From Bacillota bacterium (lineage in GTDB: Bacteria > Bacillota > Clostridia > Lachnospirales > Lachnospiraceae): a stretch of 64,000 bases of DNA. Positions 17,067 to 24,665 of the stretch are shown here, piece by piece. Numbering within the stretch: position 1 is the first letter of the stretch; every line of letters begins with the position of its first letter. Under the pieces are notes generated by a model, which worked only from the letters and a program-made list of their open reading frames with translations, was not told the DNA's origin and did not search any database. Made by a program: the position numbers and the translations under genes. The stretch covers positions 62,001 to 126,000 of the forward strand of contig JAFAGA010000073.1 in the NCBI GenBank assembly GCA_023423045.1, read 5' to 3'.

Positions 17067-17954
17067 TTAATAGAAGGGATAGATATAACCTTCCACTTCT
17101 TCGGCCGGTGTAATTTTTGTTACGGAGATCTGCGGATCGTCATATTTTGTACCCTCATATTCATATTGCTCTATAGTAAGGATTCCCTCCACAGTCACCC
17201 AGGAATTTGCTTCCAGCTGGGAAGCTTTGTCGTATTGACAGATCAATCCTGCGGGTGCCAGATCCGCGGCGCAGCATGACATCATCGGACGGGCTGTGGC
17301 AAATTCATTCTCATTAAGCAGTTCGGAATCCTTAAAAACATATCCGGTCATAATGATCGTATAGCCCTCATAGCTCTTCATATTGTCATACAGCTCCGTA
17401 AGCCACATACTGAAATCACGGTCGGATACGGTGATTTTCCTGTTTGCTTCGTCCAGACCGGATAAAACAACAGTAAACTCTTCCTCCGGCACATCAGTTT
17501 GTGTGTCGGTTGAATTATCCATGGAAAAAGGCGCATCCTCAGAATAAGAGGAGGGTTCATCGGTAGGAAAGGCAGCATTTTCAGAAGATGCATTATAAGG
17601 GCTTCGGTTTGCCTGGCCGGATAAAGTATTTCCGCCGATAAAATAACCGGACAGATCGGAGATACTCATGGGCTGGTTAGAAAGCGCCAGCAGTACGGCC
17701 GGGATAGCCAGTATATAGCAGTGGGTGGAGCGTATTTTGTATTGAGGACGGAATAGCCTGCCTACCCCCGTAACAGCCCAAACACCCATGATAATTGCCG
17801 TGAAGTATAGATAGGGCTTCATTCTGGGTGTAACATAGAAGAGGTATTTTTCGCTTCTCGCCAGATAAATCATCAGCCCGCCAAACACACAGTAACAGAG
17901 AAGTTCAAGAAAAATCTGAGGATTAAAGGCTTTTGCCTTTCTATCTGTCTTCAT
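17067..17954 (-). CDS. TIGR03943 family protein (YcgQ-like), partner of the permease upstream
   Basis: 295 residues. Three to four hydrophobic segments lie in the first ~105 residues (LLCYCVFGGLMIYLA, YLYFTAIIMGVWAV, YILAIPAVLLAL), then an acidic low-complexity linker, then a C-terminal beta-rich domain with MTGYVFKDSELL, ARPMMSCCAADLAPAGL and ANSWVTVEGIL. This architecture is that of the TIGR03943/YcgQ proteins that pair with DUF318/YcgR permeases. The SCCAADLAP motif is conserved and may bind metal. GGAGG precedes the ATG. It lies 51 bp downstream of the permease fusion, in a zinc regulon; a role in metal transfer across the membrane is inference. Confidence 0.85.
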   Translation of the reverse strand: MKTDRKAKAFNPQIFLELLCYCVFGGLMIYLARSEKYLFYVTPRMKPYLYFTAIIMGVWAVTGVGRLFRPQYKIRSTHCYILAIPAVLLALSNQPMSISDLSGYFIGGNTLSGQANRSPYNASSENAAFPTDEPSSYSEDAPFSMDNSTDTQTDVPEEEFTVVLSGLDEANRKITVSDRDFSMWLTELYDNMKSYEGYTIIMTGYVFKDSELLNENEFATARPMMSCCAADLAPAGLICQYDKASQLEANSWVTVEGILTIEQYEYEGTKYDDPQISVTKITPAEEVEGYIYPFY

Positions 17955-18005
17955 ATCTGCCTCCGTTCCCGCGCATATATTTTATGCATTCAACTCTTAT
18001 GAAAA

Positions 18006-19586
18006 TCATAATATTCCTCCTATCCCGGACAGGAAAAAGACCAGGACAAAGCATACCGCAAATGATGTGAATAGCAGCCGGCCGATTAATCGTTTTGAGA
18101 AGCCGGAGGAAAGCAGCATCACGTTCTTGATATCCATCATCGGTCCAAACACCAGGAAGCCCATAATTGCGCCCATGGGGAACTGCTTGGCAAAGCTGCG
18201 GGCGATCACGGCATCGGAGGAAGAACAGAGGGAAAGAACAAAGGTCATTACCATCATAATCAAAATAGACAGCGCCAGTCCCGCACCGCTCTGGGCGGTG
18301 GTAAAGATCCCGGTTCCCAGCACCTGAAAGCCGGAGGCAATCAATGTTCCTATGACTAAATATTTTCCGACACTAAAAAATTCTGCTTGGGAATGACGGA
18401 AAAACAGACTGATTTTTCCTTTGAGTGTAGTAATAGCCTCCGGATCCTCATAGCATCCGCAGCTGCACATAAACCGGTCCAGCGCCCCCCCGGATAAAAC
18501 CAGGCCTTTTGGCGGCCGGATTGCAAAGGTGAGCCCGATTATCACAGAAGCTATAATCCCGCAGCATACACGTGCAGCTACAACCTTGATATTCCCGCTG
18601 AAAGCATAATGGGTTGATAAGATAACCACAGGATTAATTACTGGTGCAGCTGTCATAAAAGTTACGGCAACAGGAAGAGGAACTCCCTTTTTTACAAGGC
18701 TTCGGAAGATGGGAATGGAAGCGCAGTCGCATACCGGAAGACAGAAGCCGCCCATCACGGCCACAAGCATTCCTAATCCGAGGGACTTGGGAAAACGCTG
18801 CTCAATGACCCTCTGCGGGATAAAAACCTGAATGGCGGAGGAAAGCAGTATTCCGATGAGCAAAAACGGGAAAGCCTGAAGCAATATTCCCAAGAAGATA
18901 TTGATAAATGCGTTGACCGGAATTTCCAGTCCCTCCAAAAACGGTCCGGCAACAAAATACAGAGCAGCGGTCAGGAGGACTGTCAGGAAGAAAAAGTTAA
19001 CAGGTTGATCCTTCTCCTCGAAGAGCAGTTCGTACAAATCGTCAAACTCCTCTATTTTCTGGATATCAACACCGGGGTTTATGCCGTTGAACAGCCTCTG
19101 GATACGTTTAAAATCCTTTGAAGAGACGATATTGCGCACAACCACAAGATCACTGCCGGCAATCTGTTCGGGCAGGGCTTGACCGGTCCGGCCCAGCAGA
19201 TTTTCTATATTCACCGCATCTGCCAGATGCAATACTTTTTTTATTCTGCACCGGCGGCGCAGGGAAGATGACAAAAGCAATGACTGGAGCTGGGAAAAGG
19301 GGACAACTCCGTTCCATTCGACCCAGATCTCGTCAAGCTCATGATCTTGAATATAGCTTTGGAGCTGTTCCACAATCAGCTCCGGCTGCTGTTCCAATAC
19401 TTTTTTAGGAAAAGTGAGATTATGGCAATTGCCGTTCCGGCTTTGCAATTCCTCCTCGCCGGTTTCAAATTGTATTACGAGCATTCTGGCTTCCTCTTGG
19501 CCGCGCCTGTTCAGAAGGAGATTCAAAAATGTTGTTTTTCCGGAATCCAAAAAACCGGTGGTAACATAAACGGGCAGTGTACTCAT
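18006..19586 (-). CDS. CobW/G3E-like GTPase domain fused to a DUF318 (ArsP/YcgR-type) permease
   Basis: 526 residues from the ATG at 19586, one base after the upstream stop, with GGGGGTG as site. Residues 1-200 resemble a G3E GTPase: Walker A GFLDSGKTTF at 11-20, and WVEWNGVVPFSQ where family members have EPSG. The CxCC motif and a clear NKxD are missing, so nucleotide or metal binding may be altered. Residues ~205-526 carry about eight membrane segments with GFCLPVCDCASIPIFRSLVKKG, MTAAPVINPVVIL, FMCSCGCYEDPE and LCSSSDAVIARSF, typical of DUF318 permeases. The paired cysteines CDC and CSCGC could bind metal. The fusion of the two halves is unusual; with its neighbours it probably moves zinc or another metal. 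Confidence 0.87.
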   Translation of the reverse strand: MSTLPVYVTTGFLDSGKTTFLNLLLNRRGQEEARMLVIQFETGEEELQSRNGNCHNLTFPKKVLEQQPELIVEQLQSYIQDHELDEIWVEWNGVVPFSQLQSLLLSSSLRRRCRIKKVLHLADAVNIENLLGRTGQALPEQIAGSDLVVVRNIVSSKDFKRIQRLFNGINPGVDIQKIEEFDDLYELLFEEKDQPVNFFFLTVLLTAALYFVAGPFLEGLEIPVNAFINIFLGILLQAFPFLLIGILLSSAIQVFIPQRVIEQRFPKSLGLGMLVAVMGGFCLPVCDCASIPIFRSLVKKGVPLPVAVTFMTAAPVINPVVILSTHYAFSGNIKVVAARVCCGIIASVIIGLTFAIRPPKGLVLSGGALDRFMCSCGCYEDPEAITTLKGKISLFFRHSQAEFFSVGKYLVIGTLIASGFQVLGTGIFTTAQSGAGLALSILIMMVMTFVLSLCSSSDAVIARSFAKQFPMGAIMGFLVFGPMMDIKNVMLLSSGFSKRLIGRLLFTSFAVCFVLVFFLSGIGGIL

Positions 19587-19587
19587 A

Positions 19588-20694
19588 TCATTCACCCCCA
19601 AAGATGGCACAGAGCTCCCTGCGATTTAGATTCCGGCCGATGATACAGATCATATTACCGGCGGCCGTGCATTTTGCAATCTGAATATCGCCAGGGAGAT
19701 ACTGCAGGTTGATATACCCTGCTGTACCGCGAACGATACCCTTGGCGCGCAGTATCGTTGTGCCGGTATTGTGATCCATTGCGGATACCCTTGCTCTCAA
19801 GTCCTCTATGTCGAAGATCTGGTTTGTCCTTATGGTTACCGTATCGAAGACATCCTCCGCCGAAGAAGTATGCTTGTGCCCGTCGCAGTGCCCGTGTCTA
19901 TGGCTGTCATGATTGTGTTCATAGCCGCCATGGCAGTTGTGCTCACGGTCATCGTGATGCTTATGCTTACAGTTGTTATGATGCTTCTGATCACAGCTAC
20001 TATGCAGGTTGTGTTCATGGCTATCATGGTGCTTGCTCATACAACTGTCACCGTGATGGCCGCAACAGTTTTCATGGCTGCTGTGCCCGGTATGTATGCT
20101 GCAATTATCCCTGGTATATAAAAGTGCTGCCCCATCAATTTGATCCCAGGGCTTTGCGATGATAGCGGAGGATTTATTTAAGCTTCTTATAAGCTCCTGC
20201 GCAGAGTTGACCCGGTCAGGGAATACTTCTATGCGGCTGAGCACGATGATATCGGCATTTTTGATCTGATCCTCAAAGAACTCACCGAAATTATCCAGAT
20301 ACATCTTACAGCGTTTCACATCCGCCACTGTTATTTTTCTCTGTACTCTGGCAAGTGGCTGGATGCGGGGGTCTGAACAGGATTTGACGATATCCGAAAG
20401 CTTGCCCACACCAGAAGGCTCAATCACAATTTTATCGGGACGGAACCGGTCCAGGACCTCTTTGAGCGCTTTCACAAAATCACCCGAAAGGCTGCAGCAA
20501 ATACAACCGGAGGATATCTCCGTTACTTCAACGTTACCTTCTTTAAGCAAGGCGGCGTCCACACTTATTTCACCAAAATCATTTTCAATGAGAACAACCT
20601 TCTCCTTTTGAAAAGCTTCTTTTAACAGCTTTTGGATCAGCGTGGTTTTTCCCGCTCCCAAAAAGCCGGATATTACATATATGTCTGTTGTCAT
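19588..20694 (-). CDS. G3E (COG0523) GTPase / zinc metallochaperone with long His-rich insert
   Basis: 368 residues. Walker A GFLGAGKTT at 10-18, the metal motif GCICC at 63-67, and IEPSGVGKLSDIV (switch II region) are intact, so this is a complete G3E GTPase. Between about residues 205 and 275 is a low-complexity region dominated by His with Cys, Asp and Lys (HSSHENCCGHHGD, KHHDDREHNC and similar), a likely zinc store. The C-terminal CobW_C domain follows (RAKGIVRGTAGYINLQYLPG). COG0523 proteins of the ZigA/YciC type are Zur-regulated and deliver or conserve zinc. A promoter and operator-like dyad lie upstream at 20757-20812. The stop is 1 bp from the next start. Confidence 0.92.
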   Translation of the reverse strand: MTTDIYVISGFLGAGKTTLIQKLLKEAFQKEKVVLIENDFGEISVDAALLKEGNVEVTEISSGCICCSLSGDFVKALKEVLDRFRPDKIVIEPSGVGKLSDIVKSCSDPRIQPLARVQRKITVADVKRCKMYLDNFGEFFEDQIKNADIIVLSRIEVFPDRVNSAQELIRSLNKSSAIIAKPWDQIDGAALLYTRDNCSIHTGHSSHENCCGHHGDSCMSKHHDSHEHNLHSSCDQKHHNNCKHKHHDDREHNCHGGYEHNHDSHRHGHCDGHKHTSSAEDVFDTVTIRTNQIFDIEDLRARVSAMDHNTGTTILRAKGIVRGTAGYINLQYLPGDIQIAKCTAAGNMICIIGRNLNRRELCAIFGGE

Positions 20695-20756
20695 AGAATG
20701 CCTCCGTTAGAACATCAAAAAATCGCATCTTTTAATATCTTAATTATATGATGTGT

Positions 20757-20812
20757 AAATGCATACTATTCGCATCTCGCTTTATTATAAAATGTGCCTG
20801 CCGTAAAGTCAA
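20757..20812 (-). promoter_or_regulatory. Promoter plus predicted Zur operator of the G3E GTPase operon
   Basis: On the minus strand TTGACT (20807-20812) and TATAAT (20784-20789) are 17 bp apart. Just downstream lies a 21-bp dyad-like site at 20757-20777 (AAATGCA - 7 nt - CGCATCT on the plus strand). Promoter and site are almost identical to those at 21486-21541. The rest of the 338-bp gap 20695-21032 holds this promoter, the zur terminator and two copies of GAGTACCACA. Confidence 0.75.
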
Positions 20813-20926
20813 GTGATTTGAGATCCATCTTCCAATAATTGTGAGTACCACATCAATAAAAATAACTTGAGAGTACCACAGCGATGACAGAATATGGGGA
20901 TGTTACAGAGGGGACAATAATATAAA

Positions 20927-20953
20927 AATACCGCAGCGGCAAGCTGCGGTATT
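20927..20953 (-). terminator. Intrinsic terminator of zur-like gene
   Basis: Perfect 10-bp stem (AATACCGCAG / CTGCGGTATT, 7-nt loop) followed on the minus strand by TTTTATATT. It lies about 80 bp after the Fur-family gene. Confidence 0.8.
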
Positions 20954-21032
20954 CAGAGTATAAATCCGGTTTGAAGGGACAGAAGCAAATGGCCTCCTCA
21001 TAAAAAATGGATATGGTAAAACCGGTGGCAGG

Positions 21033-21446
21033 TCAGTCGGATTTGCAGTTTTTGCAAAGGCCGAATATCTCCAGGTTATGTCCCATCACAAAGAAATCAT
21101 TATCCTCCAGCTTCGGAATGAAGCTTTCCATCGGGCAATTATCCATTGTTATGACCTTGCGGCAATTGACGCAAACGGCATAATGTTTATGCTGATAGCG
21201 GTTAAGCTCATATACTGCCATATCGCTGTTCATTATTGTTGTTTTAATTATGATGTCATTCTTTAAGAATGTTTCCAGTATCCGGTAGACTGTGGACAGC
21301 CAGGCGGTATCGCCGCCTTTTCCCATTTTGGAGCATATATCTGTGGCGCTTAAAGGTTTTTCAGCTTGTTCCAGAATGGCGAGTACACTTTCGCGCTGTT
21401 TTGTTCTTTTTATTCCTGCAGGCCAGCTCTTCTGAATCTGTTTCAA
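21033..21446 (-). CDS. zur: Fur-family transcriptional repressor, probably Zur
   Basis: 137 residues. The winged-helix domain spans ~10-80 (RTKQRESVLAILEQ, STVYRILETFLKND). The C-terminal dimer domain has HKH at 86-88, CVNC at 92-95, MGHNLEIFGLC and CKNC at 131-134; the two CxxC pairs form the structural zinc site of Fur/Zur proteins. Specificity among Fur, Zur and PerR cannot be proven from the sequence, but every neighbour (ZnuABC, G3E GTPase) is a zinc gene, so Zur is the best call. Its own promoter carries the same dyad as its targets, suggesting autoregulation. Confidence 0.88.
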   Translation of the reverse strand: MKQIQKSWPAGIKRTKQRESVLAILEQAEKPLSATDICSKMGKGGDTAWLSTVYRILETFLKNDIIIKTTIMNSDMAVYELNRYQHKHYAVCVNCRKVITMDNCPMESFIPKLEDNDFFVMGHNLEIFGLCKNCKSD

Positions 21447-21485
21447 TACTATTCACCTCATCTTTTACTGTAAAGGTCTTGCATC

Positions 21486-21541
21486 AAATGCATGCTATTC
21501 GCATCTTGTTTCATTATAGGATGACGGTCCCGGGAAGTCAA
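21486..21541 (-). promoter_or_regulatory. Promoter plus predicted Zur operator of zur
   Basis: TTGACT (21536-21541) and TATAAT (21513-21518), spacer 17 bp on the minus strand, with the 21-bp site at 21486-21506 (AAATGCA - 7 nt - CGCATCT) next to the start point. Differs from the 20757 site by one base in the site and keeps the flank AGTCAAGTGATTTGAG, so the two promoters look duplicated. Confidence 0.75.
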
Positions 21542-21573
21542 GTGATTTGAGAATACCGCAGTGCGAACAGCTG

Positions 21574-22389
21574 TTATTTGCTTCGGAGTATGCTGATTCC
21601 CGCATGCAGCCTCTTTATCACTAAAACCAGAATCAGGACCGCAACAGAAACAAGGGCGGTAAACCCACCGGGAGCAACGTTGAGGTAATATGCAAGAAAC
21701 AGGCCCAGCATGATATCTATGGCACTGAAAAGGATGGAAAATATCAGGGTAAGCCTAAATCCCTTTCCAAGCTGGAGGGCTGTGGCGACAGGGAGGGCAA
21801 TCATGGAACTGAGAACAAGCACGCCTACGATTCTTATGGATACGGAGATAGCGGCAGATACCAGGATGGAAAAAATATAATTAATCAGCTTTACTTTTAC
21901 CCCGGCGATTTTAGCGGTCTCCTCGTCATAGGCGATATAGAGCATTTGATGGTATAAAAAAATCAAGGTCAGTACCGAGAGCACGCTGAGAATCAACACC
22001 ATAAGCATATCAAACCGGGTTACGGTCAGAATACTGCCGAACATAAAGGAATCAGCATTGGCGCGAAGCTTTCCGGAGCTTATGATAGTGATTGCGGTTC
22101 CTACGCTTAAGGAAAGTACAATGGTAAGGATTAAATCGGTATATTTTTTAAAGTAGCTGCGGAGGAATTCAATCAGCGCTCCACAGATGGAGGTAAAGAG
22201 AAAGGCTCCGAGTATGGGATTTTGGTTTGCCAGCAGGCCGATGGTGATGCCGGCCAGCGAGGCATGGGAGAGAGCATCGCCTATCATGGAGTACCGCCGA
22301 AGAACCAGGAAGATACCGATGCAGGGGCAGAGTACGGAGATGAACAGGGAGACAAAAATTGCATTTTGCATAAAACTGTAGCTAAGCAT
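21574..22389 (-). CDS. znuB: Zinc ABC transporter permease ZnuB
   Basis: 271 residues from the ATG at 22389 (GAGG 6 nt upstream), overlapping the znuC end by 8 bp; a TTG at 22401 is also in frame. About seven to eight membrane segments, with the family motifs LRRYSMIGDALSHASLAG, YIAYDEETAKIAGVKV and LVLSSMIALPVATALQLG of the ABC-3 permease family. It forms the membrane channel for zinc uptake with ZnuC and the lipoprotein ZnuA. Confidence 0.92.
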   Translation of the reverse strand: MLSYSFMQNAIFVSLFISVLCPCIGIFLVLRRYSMIGDALSHASLAGITIGLLANQNPILGAFLFTSICGALIEFLRSYFKKYTDLILTIVLSLSVGTAITIISSGKLRANADSFMFGSILTVTRFDMLMVLILSVLSVLTLIFLYHQMLYIAYDEETAKIAGVKVKLINYIFSILVSAAISVSIRIVGVLVLSSMIALPVATALQLGKGFRLTLIFSILFSAIDIMLGLFLAYYLNVAPGGFTALVSVAVLILVLVIKRLHAGISILRSK

Positions 22390-23062
22390 GGCTATCCTCA
22401 ACCTTTCTTTTGATTTTTAAGAATTCATCCGCATATTGTCCGGGGGTACAAAGGTGTCCCCGGCCATCCGTTAAGTGGTAGATTAATGTTGAATTTGAGA
22501 TGGCGGCATCCAGGTTGTGTTCGACAGAAACAATCGTGATGCCATTCTCCTTGTTGATTTTCTTCAGGAAGCCATAGATTTCCTGCTGGCTTTTCATATC
22601 CACTCCGGTAGAGGGCTCGTCCAGGATTAGCAAATCCGGATTTCCGATCAATGCCCTTGCAATGAGTATTTTTTGGCTCTGGCCGCCGGACAAGTTACCC
22701 ATGAGTGAGCCTGTGAAATCAGCCATGCCGATCCGCTCAAGGTTTTCTGCAACGGTGCTTTTGTTTCCTGCTCCCAGCAGCTTTCGGTACGAATTCAATA
22801 CCTCGTAGACCGTAATGGGAAAATTGGAATTGGAGAAATCATTTTTCTGAGGTACATATCCGATTCTCTGGGCCTGGGTAACAATACTTCCCCTGGAGGG
22901 CTTCAGGAATTTTAAAATTAATCGCATCAGCGTGCTTTTGCCGCTGCCGTTTTCTCCTACCACCGATACATATTCGCCGCTGCGAATTTCCAGGTTGATT
23001 CCGTCAAGGACATAAGGGGGTAAACCGGAATAGGAGAAAAATAAGTTTTCTGCTTTAATCAT
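22382..23062 (-). CDS. znuC: Zinc ABC transporter ATPase ZnuC
   Basis: 226 residues from the ATG at 23062 (AAGGATGG upstream); the longer frame to 23143 would cross the operator. Walker A GENGSGKST, signature LSGGQSQK, Walker B LLILDEPSTGVD and switch His in VSVEHNLD are all intact. It powers zinc import with ZnuB. Transcribed divergently from znuA, so the shared 153-bp gap with two operator-like dyads can control both halves of the transporter. Confidence 0.93.
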   Translation of the reverse strand: MIKAENLFFSYSGLPPYVLDGINLEIRSGEYVSVVGENGSGKSTLMRLILKFLKPSRGSIVTQAQRIGYVPQKNDFSNSNFPITVYEVLNSYRKLLGAGNKSTVAENLERIGMADFTGSLMGNLSGGQSQKILIARALIGNPDLLILDEPSTGVDMKSQQEIYGFLKKINKENGITIVSVEHNLDAAISNSTLIYHLTDGRGHLCTPGQYADEFLKIKRKVEDSHA

Positions 23063-23111
23063 ATAAGAAAACCATCCTTTCTGGATAGAATATAATAGTA
23101 TCATTAATTCT

Positions 23112-23132
23112 AAATGCAAATGATATGCATTT
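23112..23132. promoter_or_regulatory. Predicted Zur operator 1 in the znuC-znuA gap
   Basis: Perfect dyad: AAATGCA, 7-nt spacer, TGCATTT. It overlaps the likely minus-strand -35 region of znuC (TTGCAT followed 16 bp later by TATTAT) and lies just upstream of the znuA -35 box. Confidence 0.65.
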
Positions 23133-23136
23133 GCAC

Positions 23137-23191
23137 TTGACAAAGTTGTTTCTACAAGTTATTATATTAATGCAAATAGGAAACATTTGCA
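23137..23191 (+). promoter_or_regulatory. znuA promoter and predicted Zur operator 2
   Basis: TTGACA at 23137-23142, 17-bp spacer, TATTAT at 23160-23165, followed immediately by a perfect dyad TGCAAAT - 7 nt - ATTTGCA at 23171-23191. Its place over the start region fits repression when zinc is sufficient. Confidence 0.75.
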
Positions 23192-23215
23192 AGTGGAAAT
23201 TAGGAGGTAGAAATC

Positions 23216-24316
23216 ATGATAAAGAGATGGGCCATCATACTGTTATGCCTGATTGTTTCAGTGAGCTTTTTGGCATGCGGCAGTAATAGAAAGCAGGAAA
23301 ATAAGCCGGGTGAAAGTGCCGTGCCAACCGACAGCACAGACCAGGCAAAGGACGGGGAGCAAAAAAGCACCGCGGAAGAGTTATTAAAGGTTTCTGTAAC
23401 CTTTGATGCTATGAAGGAATTTGTTGCGGCAGTGGGGAAGGATAAGGTGGAGATTTCCACCATCATACCGGCAGGCATGGAGCCCCATGATTTTGAGCCT
23501 AAGGCCCGGGATCTGGCCCGGCTCAGCGAAGCCAGAGTGTTTGTGTATAACGGATTGAATATGGAGGAATGGGCAGAGGAAGCAATCCAGGCGGTGAACA
23601 ATGCTGAGCTGATCATAGTAGAAGCCTCCAAGGGAGCGGACATAATTGAGAACGGCGAGAGCGGGGATCATGAAGAAGACGGAGAGCACGAAGAAGATGG
23701 AGGGAATGAGGACGGGAAGCATGAGGATGAGGAACATGAGGACGAAGAGCATGAAGACGAAGAGCATGAGGGTGAGGAACATAGCGAAGATGACGGGCAT
23801 GGACACGGACTGTATGATCCCCATATCTGGCTTAGCTTAAAGGGTGCCCAGATTCAAGTGAAAAATATTAAAGATGCGCTGGTTCTGGCCGATCCTGCGA
23901 ATAAGGATTATTATGAGGCAAATTGCGAAGATTTTATTGTCCGGTTGGAAAGTCTGTACAGTGAATACAGGGAGAAGTTCCAGTCGGTGGAAAAAAAGAG
24001 TTTTGTGACAGGGCATGCTGCTTTTGGTTATCTTTGCAGGGATTTTGGACTGGAGCAAAATAGTGTGGCGGATACGTTCGCAGAGGGAGAGCCCAGCGCA
24101 AGGCAATTGGCGGAGTTAGTGGAATACTGTCGTAAGCATCAGGTTACTGCTGTCTTTGCCGAAGAGATGGCAAGCCCGGAGGTTTCCAGGACCTTGGCGG
24201 ATGAAGTTGGTGCAAAGGTCGAAACCATCTATACAATAGAGAGCAGTGAAGATGATATGACCTATCTGGAACGGATGGAAACGAATCTTTCCAAGATTTA
24301 TGATAGCCTGAAGTAA
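23216..24316 (+). CDS. znuA: Zinc-binding lipoprotein ZnuA (cluster A-I)
   Basis: 366 residues. The signal peptide IILLCLIVSVSFLAC ends in a lipobox, so it is membrane anchored outside. The cluster 9 fold is clear: VEISTIIPAGMEPHDFEPKARD (His ligand), DPHIWLS (His), FVTGHAAFGYLCRDFGL (His) and AEEMASPE near the end. Between about residues 145 and 200 is a His/Glu/Asp-rich loop with near-repeats of EDEEH, typical of zinc-specific members and thought to collect zinc. GGAGG precedes the ATG. Divergent from znuC. Confidence 0.93.
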   Translation: MIKRWAIILLCLIVSVSFLACGSNRKQENKPGESAVPTDSTDQAKDGEQKSTAEELLKVSVTFDAMKEFVAAVGKDKVEISTIIPAGMEPHDFEPKARDLARLSEARVFVYNGLNMEEWAEEAIQAVNNAELIIVEASKGADIIENGESGDHEEDGEHEEDGGNEDGKHEDEEHEDEEHEDEEHEGEEHSEDDGHGHGLYDPHIWLSLKGAQIQVKNIKDALVLADPANKDYYEANCEDFIVRLESLYSEYREKFQSVEKKSFVTGHAAFGYLCRDFGLEQNSVADTFAEGEPSARQLAELVEYCRKHQVTAVFAEEMASPEVSRTLADEVGAKVETIYTIESSEDDMTYLERMETNLSKIYDSLK

Positions 24317-24404
24317 AGGTTAGGGTTGGGTGAGCTAATATTTATTTCAATAGAGATGAAATATGGTTAAGTTATAGAAGTAAAAATAGTATCGAAATAA
24401 AGAG

Positions 24405-24449
24405 GGTATGTTCCAAAACTGTTAAAAGAGTTTTGCAGCATACCTTTTT
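24405..24449 (+). terminator. Intrinsic terminator of znuA
   Basis: 16-bp stem with two mismatches (GGTATGTTCCAAAACT / AGTTTTGCAGCATACC, 8-nt loop) followed by TTTTT. Confidence 0.85.
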
Positions 24450-24555
24450 CTATGATTGGTTCTGAGTAATATTTGTGGAGCGCATTTCATGTTAATGTCC
24501 ATACGATCCACAGGCATTTGTAAAACAACTTACATAAAACGGCAGCTTTTACAGG

Positions 24556-24584
24556 TTGCATTGAAAGGAGTTCCTGTATATAAT
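24556..24584 (+). promoter_or_regulatory. Predicted promoter of radical SAM gene
   Basis: TTGCAT and TATAAT with a 17-bp spacer, about 80 bp before the gene. Together with the znuA terminator and a 12-bp tandem repeat this accounts for the 349-bp gap 24317-24665. Confidence 0.65.
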
Positions 24585-24605
24585 ATTTATCATTACTTAT
24601 ATAAA

Positions 24606-24629
24606 GTACCAGTCATTGTACCAGTCATT
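24606..24629. repeat. 12-bp tandem direct repeat in radical SAM leader
   Basis: GTACCAGTCATT occurs twice in a row between the promoter and the ribosome binding site. It could be a binding site pair for a regulator or a simple slippage duplication. Confidence 0.7.
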
Positions 24630-24665
24630 TGACAGAGAGCTTTTTACCTATGAAAGGAGATTGCC

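Noticed and set aside
19758..20162. Plus-strand frames across the His-rich region, and repeat-like DNA suggesting an array
   Set aside because: They come from repetitive His/Asp codons in the G3E GTPase. Units vary in length and sequence, so this is not a CRISPR array.
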